The position numbers and the translations under genes were made by a program. Below, piece after piece: positions 31,450-38,942 of a stretch of 64,000 nt of DNA. The stretch spans positions 310,027 to 374,026 of the forward strand of contig NZ_MSZX01000006.1 in assembly GCF_002021565.1 (NCBI RefSeq), written 5' to 3'. The first letter of the stretch is position 1. The number at the start of each line of letters is the position of its first letter. The stretch is from Paenibacillus selenitireducens (GTDB lineage: Bacteria; Bacillota; Bacilli; Paenibacillales; Paenibacillaceae). The notes below the pieces were generated by a model. It was not told the DNA's origin. It saw only the letters and a list, made by a program, of their open reading frames with translations, and searched no databases.

Positions 31450-32247
31450 ATGTACAAAATGATTGCAATCGATGTCGATGACACGATCATCAACGATCAG
31501 AAAGTCGTGACACCCAAAACGCAGCAGGCGCTTGAACAAGCCATAGCGAAAGGCGTTCATGTCACATTGGCTACGGGACGGATGTATGCGTCCGCACAAG
31601 CCATTGCGCGCCAGATTGGCATGAATGTGCCGCTGATCACCTATCAAGGGTCACTCGTGAAAAATTTAATCGATGGACATGTCTTATATGAGCGGAGCGT
31701 ACCGCAAGAAGCAGCACGTCAAATTCTGAAGTATTCCGATGAACACAACCTTCATCTTCAACTCTATGTGGATGATCAGTTGTATGTTCGTGAAGACAAC
31801 GAGAAAACGCAAAGCTATGCAGGATTGTCCAAAATCCCATATATCGTTGAGCCGGATTACTCCAAATTGATTGATCTCCCGAACAATAAAATGCTGATTA
31901 TTGATGATCCTGCCTATTTGGACGAAGTTGCTGCGGATCTGCGAGCCATTGTCGGGGATCAAGTGCATATTACGAAATCCAAGCCTCATTTTCTCGAAAT
32001 CATGCATCTCGAAGGGACAAAAGGCCATGCGCTTTCCCATTTGGCCGCCCATTTTGGATGTGACCTGTCTGAAGTTATTGCAATCGGGGATGCTTGGAAT
32101 GACCGTGAAATGCTTGAAGTTGCTGGCTTAGGAGTTGCGATGGGCAATGCCGTTCCAGCCTTGAAGGAAATCGCCGATGAAATCACGCTCTCGAACAATG
32201 AAGACGGCGTCGCGCATATTATCCAGAAATATATCTTGCAATCGTAA
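31450..32247 (+). CDS. Cof-type HAD-IIB phosphatase
   Basis: A 265-aa haloacid-dehalogenase-type phosphatase. Motif I is IDVDDTIINDQ (nucleophile near residue 8), followed by the LATGRMYASAQ segment, a type-IIB cap (about 85-185) and the metal-binding motif IGDAWNDREML (about 212-222). Relatives dephosphorylate sugar phosphates or FMN/PLP; the substrate here is not determined. GGAGG precedes the ATG, 13 nt after the transporter gene, and a strong terminator follows. Confidence 0.88.
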   Translation: MYKMIAIDVDDTIINDQKVVTPKTQQALEQAIAKGVHVTLATGRMYASAQAIARQIGMNVPLITYQGSLVKNLIDGHVLYERSVPQEAARQILKYSDEHNLHLQLYVDDQLYVREDNEKTQSYAGLSKIPYIVEPDYSKLIDLPNNKMLIIDDPAYLDEVAADLRAIVGDQVHITKSKPHFLEIMHLEGTKGHALSHLAAHFGCDLSEVIAIGDAWNDREMLEVAGLGVAMGNAVPALKEIADEITLSNNEDGVAHIIQKYILQS

Positions 32248-32269
32248 GTTGACCTCCTAAGCGATATCG

Positions 32270-32311
32270 AAGAATCTCCTGAATCTTTTGACACAGGGGA
32301 TTCTTTTTTTT
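32270..32311 (+). terminator. Intrinsic terminator of the lplA-EamA-HAD operon
   Basis: A stem AAGAATC and CCTG pairing with CAGG and GATTCTT (one T-G mismatch between blocks), followed by a run of Ts. Confidence 0.88.
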
Positions 32312-32541
32312 GCTCTAAATATAGTTCGACGATAGAGAAAGGAAGATAGAGCATCTCCATCATTTAACGCGTAAATTTATGGGAAGCTGCGAGCATGATA
32401 TAGATGTTATCTCTGCCCGATTGAGCGACCTGATTGAAACATTCCTCGCGATTGTGGTAAATGTTACTTTCCGAACATGCGGTTCATGATATGGTTAATA
32501 TCGCGTTTTTCCTTAAAAGATTCTACGTATGAGGTGGTTTC

Positions 32542-32883
32542 GTGTTAGGCTTTGCTATTTTGCTTGGCTTCCAATTTCTCGGCATGGTGCTCCATGCTGT
32601 GCTGCATATCCCGCTGCCTGCCAATGTCCTTGGCTTGATCTTATTTCTCATCGCCTTGTGGACCCGAATCGTCAAGCTGGAATGGGTAGAACATGCTGCG
32701 GAAATATTAATGAATCATATGTTATTGTTTTTCATCCCCTATGTCATCGGGTCTGTGGCTCTGCTGCACGTGGTGGGCCCGTATGCGCTCCCTGTCATCA
32801 TCAGTATTTTGGGCAGCACCGTTGTCGTTCTATGGGTGACGGGGTTTCTGACTTCCAAGCTACAACACAAGAAAGAAGCGTGA
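32542..32883 (+). CDS. CidA/LrgA-family holin-like protein
   Basis: A 113-aa membrane protein with four hydrophobic helices and a charged C-terminal tail (SKLQHKKEA). It contains the family-typical IPLPANVLGLILFLIALW and LLFFIPYVIG segments. The start is GTG, with GAGGTGG just upstream. It pairs with the LrgB-like gene 5 nt downstream. LrgAB/CidAB systems affect murein hydrolase activity and, in Bacillus, pyruvate uptake. No LytSR genes are nearby. Confidence 0.88.
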   Translation: MLGFAILLGFQFLGMVLHAVLHIPLPANVLGLILFLIALWTRIVKLEWVEHAAEILMNHMLLFFIPYVIGSVALLHVVGPYALPVIISILGSTVVVLWVTGFLTSKLQHKKEA

Positions 32884-32888
32884 CCCCT

Positions 32889-33575
32889 ATGAATGAGATC
32901 ATAGAACATCCGCTGCTCGGTATAACCCTTACGGTGCTGGCCTATGTGATCGCGATTCGATTACATCGGACGATACGGTTCATCCATCCCATTCTAACGA
33001 GTTCAATCCTTGTGATTCTCGTGCTGTTCCTATTTCGCATCCCTATTGCATCCTATGAAATCGGCGGGGATATCCTTAAGCTGGTTCTAGGTCCTGCGAC
33101 GATTGCCTTGGGGGTTCCCATCTATAAACATCGTGTTCTCATCCATCAACATCTAAAGGCGATCCTGATTGCCGTAACCCTAGGTTCCATTACGGGCATC
33201 GTTAGCGCTGCAGGTCTTATGGCGCTCATGGGCGGAACGCAGGCATTAATACGAAGCGTGATGCCGAAATCCGTCAGTTCTCCCATTGCCATTGAACTGT
33301 CCCATGCCCTTGGCGGTGACCCGAACATTACCGCTCTATTCACCGTTATCACGGGATTGATCGGAGCAATCGGCGGGACAACCTTATTACGAAAGCTAGG
33401 CATCCGCGATGTCATTGCCATCGGTATTGCGATGGGTACAGCAGCCCATGGGTTTGGGACGGCAAAAAGCTTCCAAGATGACGAACTTCAAGGTACGTTA
33501 GCCGGCCTTGCTATGGGGTTAGCCGGTGTCATATGCTCCCTTTTGTTTATACCGATCCTGATATGGCTGGGCTAG
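32889..33575 (+). CDS. LrgB/CidB-family membrane protein
   Basis: A 228-aa polytopic protein of the LrgB family, with SVMPKSVSSPIAIELSHALGG-like motif (about residues 119-139) and AHGFGTAKSF (about 181-190), both diagnostic. It starts 5 nt after the LrgA-like gene. Its stop overlaps that of the convergent nrdG at the shared tetranucleotide CTAG (33572-33575). Confidence 0.9.
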   Translation: MNEIIEHPLLGITLTVLAYVIAIRLHRTIRFIHPILTSSILVILVLFLFRIPIASYEIGGDILKLVLGPATIALGVPIYKHRVLIHQHLKAILIAVTLGSITGIVSAAGLMALMGGTQALIRSVMPKSVSSPIAIELSHALGGDPNITALFTVITGLIGAIGGTTLLRKLGIRDVIAIGIAMGTAAHGFGTAKSFQDDELQGTLAGLAMGLAGVICSLLFIPILIWLG

Positions 33576-34072
33576 ACCAAAATCCCCTGCTTCTCCTCAA
33601 GCTCAACGCGGATTCGAAGGATATCCTCCCTAGACAGGAGCCTTTGGTTCCGGCTCCCTCGGAACGGGATGGTCAGATCACGCTCCGCGAGCTGAAAAGG
33701 CCCATCCACAAGCATTTCACATTGTTCCAGAAGCGCGAGCTGCGCTTCGGTTCCTTCCGCTAGCAGCTGTTCTACGGTATAGCCGGTATACATCCAAATC
33801 GATTTGCCTAATTTCCGGATCTGTATAGCTAGAAGATGCGCCTCTTCGGCCTGTGCGAAGGGTTCTCCCCCGGAAAAGGTCACATTCGTAATCGGGTTGC
33901 TCGCAATTTCCTCCACGACTTCCGCTAAGGACAATTCTGTTCCATTTTCCATGTTCCAGCTCTGCGGATTATGGCAACCTCGGCAGTGATGCGGACAGCC
34001 TGCGAAGAACACAACCGTCCGCAATCCGATCCCATCGACCACGGAATCATGAAGGATGTTCATGATCCTCAT
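33572..34072 (-). CDS. nrdG: Anaerobic ribonucleotide reductase activating protein
   Basis: A 166-aa radical-SAM enzyme that generates the glycyl radical on NrdD. The cluster motif CPHHCRGC (CxxxCxxC, about residues 26-33) and FSGGEPF are visible. Its ATG overlaps the nrdD stop (ATGA). Length is typical for NrdG. Confidence 0.93.
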   Translation of the reverse strand: MRIMNILHDSVVDGIGLRTVVFFAGCPHHCRGCHNPQSWNMENGTELSLAEVVEEIASNPITNVTFSGGEPFAQAEEAHLLAIQIRKLGKSIWMYTGYTVEQLLAEGTEAQLALLEQCEMLVDGPFQLAERDLTIPFRGSRNQRLLSREDILRIRVELEEKQGILV

Positions 34073-35919
34073 GAATGCTTCACCCGATCCCGTTCTTCGG
34101 CGCGTTTCCCCGAATTCCAACGCGATAATTCACCGACTAAATACCCTGTAATCCGACGAATCCGTTCAATATGAATCTCTTGATCTGTTCCGCATGAAGG
34201 ACAAGCTTCATGAATGACGCCGGAATGCCCGCAATTTTTGCATCGATCGACAGGGTGATTAATCGAACCGTATCCAATGCCTTCCCGAAACATCGTGCGC
34301 ACAAGCGCATCGATGGCCGCCACATTATGGCGCAATGTCCCATCGCACTCCACATACGTGATATGCCCTGCATTACATAAGTTGTGGAACGGAGCCTCAA
34401 TGCGGATTTTGTCCACGGCCTTCAGTTTGTAATATACCGGAACATGGAAGCTGTTCGTGTAGTATTCCCGATCAGTAATCCCAGGCAACCGTCCAAAGCG
34501 CTCTCGATCGGCTCCCACGAATTTGCCGGACAGGCCTTCCGCAGGCGTCGCTAATAACGAATAATTCAGCTGATAGGTCGTTATCGCTTCATCCATGGCT
34601 CTGCGCATCCGCTCAGCAATCTCCAGCCCTATTTTTCTGGATTCCTCGCACTCCCCATGATGTCGTCCGCGAAGGGCCACGAGCGCCTCTGCCATCCCAA
34701 TAAAACCGAGACTTAATGTGCCCTGTTTCAAGATGCTTTCAAGCGTATCTTCGCGATTCAGCTCCTCACCGCCGCGCCATACCCCTTGTTCATATAAGAA
34801 CCGGAAGTTGGCAGCTTTCTTCTGGCACTGAAGCAGATAGCGATCATGCAGCTGTCGTACGCCGACTTGGACGAGTTCATCTAATCGTCTCCAGAAATCG
34901 TCCATGCTTGTGCTCAGCAGCGCAAGGCGTACCAAGTTTATCGTGGAGAAGGAAAGATTGCCTCGACCGATACTGGTCTCTTCCCCATGGATATTTCCCA
35001 TGACACGTGTACGGCAGCCCATGTAGGCCACTTCACTCTCAGGTCGTCCATCCCAATATTGCGCATTGAACGGCGCATCAAGAAAGCTAAAGTTCGGGAA
35101 CAATCGTTCACTCGTCGTCTCCAGTGCCAATTGATACAGATCATAGTTCGGATCGCCTTCATTCAGATTCACGCCTTCTTTCACCTTGAACACTTGAATC
35201 GGGAAAATCGGCGTCTCCCCGTGACCCAATCCCGATTGTGTTGCTAGTAATAAATTTCGCGTGAGCATTCTGCCTTCCCGCGAGGTATCCGTGCCATAGT
35301 TCACCGAGATAAAAGGAACTTGACCGCCGCCGCGGGAATGCATGCTGTTCGCATTGTGCACGAAAGCTTCGCAAGCTTGGTACGTATCCCGTTCCGTCTC
35401 TATCCACGCTTGCTCCTCGCATTGTTCTTTCGTAAATGTCGTCGGATAACTCTGAATCCGTGTTAAATTCCGTTCAAAGGTTCGTACTATGTAAGGCGCA
35501 AGATCATAATCGAACATCGGGTAGGCTTGTCCCCCATGCTGCATATTCTGGTTGGATTGCAAGATAATAGAGGATAACGCCATCGCGCTCTTAATATCCT
35601 GCGGGGATCGCATGTAGCCGTGCCCTGTGTTAAATCCGGATTGAAGCAATTGTCCCAGCGGGATCTGGCAGCATGTGGTCGTCCCCACGGCCAGGAAATC
35701 CGCATCATGTATATAGAGCAGGTTCTCGTCTACCATGTGGCGTGCCTCATCGGATAAGATGTGATGCTTCATGTACCACTTGCTGCTCTCCGAAGCGAGC
35801 TTGGCCATTTGACCCATCGGCGAACGCCCATCCACATTCGCATTTTCCTGTAAAATATCGCTATTTTCCTCCTCAAAAATCGATTCCAACCGTAACCGTT
35901 CCATTTCAAGTGACTTCAC
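34069..35919 (-). CDS. nrdD: Anaerobic ribonucleoside-triphosphate reductase (class III)
   Basis: A 616-aa catalytic subunit that reduces ribonucleoside triphosphates without oxygen. A C-terminal zinc site CKNC...CPSC (about 563-580) and the glycyl-radical segment RRITGYLVGELSRWN (Gly near 592) are present. No ATP-cone is apparent at the N-terminus, so allosteric overall-activity control by dATP is probably lacking. GTG at 35919 has AAGGGTG at 7-nt spacing; an ATG five codons later is an alternative. Upstream lie a terminator hairpin and two NrdR-box-like sites. Confidence 0.93.
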   Translation of the reverse strand: MKSLEMERLRLESIFEEENSDILQENANVDGRSPMGQMAKLASESSKWYMKHHILSDEARHMVDENLLYIHDADFLAVGTTTCCQIPLGQLLQSGFNTGHGYMRSPQDIKSAMALSSIILQSNQNMQHGGQAYPMFDYDLAPYIVRTFERNLTRIQSYPTTFTKEQCEEQAWIETERDTYQACEAFVHNANSMHSRGGGQVPFISVNYGTDTSREGRMLTRNLLLATQSGLGHGETPIFPIQVFKVKEGVNLNEGDPNYDLYQLALETTSERLFPNFSFLDAPFNAQYWDGRPESEVAYMGCRTRVMGNIHGEETSIGRGNLSFSTINLVRLALLSTSMDDFWRRLDELVQVGVRQLHDRYLLQCQKKAANFRFLYEQGVWRGGEELNREDTLESILKQGTLSLGFIGMAEALVALRGRHHGECEESRKIGLEIAERMRRAMDEAITTYQLNYSLLATPAEGLSGKFVGADRERFGRLPGITDREYYTNSFHVPVYYKLKAVDKIRIEAPFHNLCNAGHITYVECDGTLRHNVAAIDALVRTMFREGIGYGSINHPVDRCKNCGHSGVIHEACPSCGTDQEIHIERIRRITGYLVGELSRWNSGKRAEERDRVKHS

Positions 35920-35944
35920 ATTCCTTCACCCTTTCTCAGCGCAT

Positions 35945-35984
35945 AAAAAAAGCATTCCACTCTACGAAGTCGAAGAGGGAATGC
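35945..35984 (-). terminator. Intrinsic terminator in the nrdD leader
   Basis: On the minus strand a stem of GCATTCC plus CTCT pairing with AGAG and GGAATGC (35984-35952, one bulge) is followed by seven Ts (35951-35945). It ends 26 nt before the nrdD start and lies downstream of the NrdR-box pair. It may end transcripts from the MTH1187 gene, attenuate nrdDG, or both. Confidence 0.82.
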
Positions 35985-36013
35985 ACTCTAATTCGGATCG
36001 TAAACATCTATTC

Positions 36014-36061
36014 ACACAAGATATAGTTGATATTTACGAATTTTACTACGATATATAGTTT
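36014..36061 (-). promoter_or_regulatory. Pair of NrdR-box-like sites upstream of nrdDG
   Basis: Two 16-nt sites, ACACAAGATATAGTTG (36014-36029) and CTACGATATATAGTTT (36046-36061), resemble the NrdR box. By my count they match 13 and 12 of 16 positions of the form acaCwAtATaTwGtgt. They are separated by 16 nt, i.e. about three helical turns centre to centre, the usual tandem layout for the ribonucleotide reductase repressor NrdR. Confidence 0.75.
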
Positions 36062-36094
36062 TTCACTGTGAGGTTTAGCATAGAAATCGAATGT

Positions 36095-36400
36095 TTAGAA
36101 ATTTAATTTATTTCGAACAGATTCCAATTTCTGTACGACCGAACTCTCCTTATCCCGCCGATCATCAATCTTAATCACGGTAGATACGCGTCCTGCGCCC
36201 GTCTGAAACGGACTTTCATGCAAGCAGCGAATCGCGTCAAATAATTGATCCATGGGCCCTTCAATAATCGTCCCCATCGCCGTCATTTCGTAAGTGATCC
36301 CTTCAATTTGCGCAATCGCTCGCTGCATATCTGCAACATAGCTGCTCAAGCTTGTCGATCCGGTCCCTATTGGGATGACGGTTAGTTCAGCAATTGCCAT
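36095..36400 (-). CDS. MTH1187-family thiamine-binding protein (YqgV-like)
   Basis: A 101-aa protein of the DUF77/MTH1187 family with ferredoxin-like fold, opening with IAELTVIPIGTGSTSLSSYV and including YEMTAMGTIIEGPMDQLFDAI. Characterised relatives bind thiamine and are often tied to pyrimidine salvage. It is not next to thi genes here. A GAGAGAGG site lies upstream of the ATG. Confidence 0.85.
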   Translation of the reverse strand: MAIAELTVIPIGTGSTSLSSYVADMQRAIAQIEGITYEMTAMGTIIEGPMDQLFDAIRCLHESPFQTGAGRVSTVIKIDDRRDKESSVVQKLESVRNKLNF

Positions 36401-36516
36401 GAGTCGTTCGCCTCTCTCTTTTTCAACATTGTATTATACATCCATCTTACCTTATTTCTTCCACCTGGAACAGAAGCTCTTCTAGATATGAACTGCTACA
36501 ACGAGAGAGCGGATTT

Positions 36517-38784
36517 TCACTCCGTTGCGTTACGAATGCCGATGTCTCGGATTAACACGGTTCCTTTCTCCGTCCGATCGAACACGAAGTTGATCTTCAT
36601 TAACTGCTCCGGTTGAAATTCTGGGTTGGCCTTCTTGAAGTCGGCAAGCGCAAATGCGAAGTTCTGGAATACCGGCTCCTTCGCTGGTAAAGCAGAAGTA
36701 AACGGCCATTTGACAATGTTACCTTCGAACATCGGCAGTAAGTTGGCTACTGTGCTGAGCGGTACAGCCGCTGCATTACCGTTCCTATCTTCGGCCTGCA
36801 CGGTCATATCAACGAGAACATCCGAGCTGGAAGCTCCTTTCTTGTCATCCCGGTCAGCCATGGCAAAGACAATGGAGCTGCTTGGTCTTATGTCAAGCCC
36901 GCGATCGGGCAGAACAACCGTATAAGCGGGAACCCCCGAAGCTGTTGCGCGATCCCATCCAAGGCGAACGGCGCTGTATTGTTCAGATGCAAATTTCATC
37001 TTGACCTTCTCTTCCTTCCACTCCTTCAGCTGCTCCCCGAACAACCGTCCTCCAGGCAAAGTGGTTGTGCTCAGATCGATATCCTCGTCGTAACTGCTGA
37101 CGACCGTCGTCTGCGAATCTAAATAATTGCTGATGTACATCGTGTCTGGCAGCCACTCTCGGGCGTAGCCAAGGTCCTGGAATATTTCGCGGTATTCGCT
37201 TTTCCCACTCAAGGTTGCATCTAGGAAAGACGAAATGAGCACCTTAGCGGCTTGCAGCTGCTCCTCCTGCGGCATTAATTGGGCCGTATTAAACAGCTTA
37301 TTTCCAAGTCCCACACCGTCTGTTCGCCCCCATACCGTATTGAATTGCCCATGATTCGCACCGTATATGTAGACCGACGCTTTCAAATAATCACTGCCAT
37401 CTGTAAAGCTGATCCGATTGTATTGGCTCGCTCCATCGAAAGAGGTGACATCCATATCATGCGCGCCCTGAATGGCTAAATAGTTCAAATCCTTCAATAC
37501 CGTCGGTTGTCCTGCAGGCTTGTATTGACCGTCTGTACCTGCAATCGATAGGACGGAACGGATACCGAAATTATAGTCGAACTTGATATTCCCGTTCTCC
37601 GGGGAAGCCGCCAGCTTATTGTATGCTGCAGCCACCGTTACCGCTTCACCGCCGCGGGAGTGGCCGATCAGTGCAATCCGGCTCATGTCCGCTTTGCCGT
37701 AGAACGGATTGCCCTTCGTTCTGTTCCATCCATCCCATACCTTTAGATGCTCCAGCATCAACCAGCCTCGCGCCGAATTCTCCTTCTCCAGCACATTCAG
37801 CACCAACAAGTCGTCATACGGCGATGTATTAAGGAAATTTTCATCGATCGATACGACAATATACCCGCGGCTTGCCAGCAGATTGCCAAGGTATTCGTAG
37901 CCCGGATCTGAATAATCCGTCGCAAGATGGTTGCCATGTACGACCATGACTAACGGAAATGGCCCTCCACCATCAGGGTACCAGACGGACCCGTTGAGCG
38001 GCATTGCATCGGGCCCGAAGCCAAACGTATTCGTGCGGCTTGAAGACCATTTCTCTACAAAAGCGGATCCATCCACTTGTTTCGTTTCGAGCGATCCAGC
38101 CGCATTAAATTCCTTTCGATAACTGTTGGCGCTGCCGTACGTTAATGTTTTGACCCGAAATGATCCTTGCTCTGACGGGTTCGCCATCGTCGTCGCGTAG
38201 CGGTTCGCTGGTTTCATCGCTTGCAGCCTATAAAGCTTAACTAAATCCGTACTTCCATTATGGAGCAGCCAATACCCGCCGATAACGATGAAGCCTGCCG
38301 TAACTGCCGCGACAACCCCTGTCATAACTTTTGATATCGTCTTTGCCTCGCGGTATGCACCCGTGATCCAGCGGTATAGGAGTGCGCCAAGCAAGGAAAA
38401 TGCAACGATCATCGACAAAGTTACTATCAACATCAGCTGCACCGGACCGATGAAGCCGATGCACAGCAGACAGAAAGATGCAAGCGCCAGCCAGACATAA
38501 CGCGAAGGCATCCGCTTCGTGAAGTGAAGCAGCCCGGCAATAACGCCGGTGATGAGGACAACTGCCAGCAGGAACAATATCGTTCCAATGAAATAATCGC
38601 CTGTGCCCCGCATCCCGATGAGATAATACCCTTGCACCAAATAAATCCAGCAAGCGATGACGGAGAGCGTAAGCGTTGCTCCTTTCCAGCCTGGGGAAAG
38701 GGGGGCTAAACGCTTAAACGGGTTCGTAAACCACGCAAATCTTTTTTTGACCGATTCATTCGCAATTAGTTCCGTTTTTCCCAT
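36517..38784 (-). CDS. Multi-pass membrane protein with C-terminal alpha/beta hydrolase domain
   Basis: A 755-aa protein. The first about 175 residues contain five to six hydrophobic helices. After a linker, residues about 265-530 form an alpha/beta hydrolase with an oxyanion-type HGNHLATDYSD segment and the nucleophile elbow GHSRGGE (Ser near 376). The last about 200 residues look beta-rich and have no family I recognise. The hydrolase part resembles cutinase/PAF-acetylhydrolase-like esterases. It is probably membrane-anchored with the enzyme outside, but orientation is not proven. GAGG lies 7 nt before the ATG. No operon partner is seen. Confidence 0.75.
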   Translation of the reverse strand: MGKTELIANESVKKRFAWFTNPFKRLAPLSPGWKGATLTLSVIACWIYLVQGYYLIGMRGTGDYFIGTILFLLAVVLITGVIAGLLHFTKRMPSRYVWLALASFCLLCIGFIGPVQLMLIVTLSMIVAFSLLGALLYRWITGAYREAKTISKVMTGVVAAVTAGFIVIGGYWLLHNGSTDLVKLYRLQAMKPANRYATTMANPSEQGSFRVKTLTYGSANSYRKEFNAAGSLETKQVDGSAFVEKWSSSRTNTFGFGPDAMPLNGSVWYPDGGGPFPLVMVVHGNHLATDYSDPGYEYLGNLLASRGYIVVSIDENFLNTSPYDDLLVLNVLEKENSARGWLMLEHLKVWDGWNRTKGNPFYGKADMSRIALIGHSRGGEAVTVAAAYNKLAASPENGNIKFDYNFGIRSVLSIAGTDGQYKPAGQPTVLKDLNYLAIQGAHDMDVTSFDGASQYNRISFTDGSDYLKASVYIYGANHGQFNTVWGRTDGVGLGNKLFNTAQLMPQEEQLQAAKVLISSFLDATLSGKSEYREIFQDLGYAREWLPDTMYISNYLDSQTTVVSSYDEDIDLSTTTLPGGRLFGEQLKEWKEEKVKMKFASEQYSAVRLGWDRATASGVPAYTVVLPDRGLDIRPSSSIVFAMADRDDKKGASSSDVLVDMTVQAEDRNGNAAAVPLSTVANLLPMFEGNIVKWPFTSALPAKEPVFQNFAFALADFKKANPEFQPEQLMKINFVFDRTEKGTVLIRDIGIRNATE

Positions 38785-38942
38785 GCAATAACCTCATTCC
38801 TTATGAATTCGTGTCTGCACTAGGAAGTTCATATTGCCTATTATAGCGGGCGACCCTTTCCATAACCTTACACTTTTATTAATCCAATCTTACAATATTG
38901 AAATTACCAAAAGAAATCGATGTCTGCAGCAGAAGCTATTCT

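Noticed and set aside
32312-32541. Possible small gene or regulatory RNA between the HAD gene and the LrgA-like gene
   Set aside because: I see no frame with a start and ribosome binding site, and no convincing hairpin or known motif.
38785-38942. Possible terminator or small gene between the helicase and the membrane hydrolase genes
   Set aside because: The stretch is AT-rich with no stable stem and no open frame with a ribosome binding site; it probably holds only the hydrolase gene's promoter.
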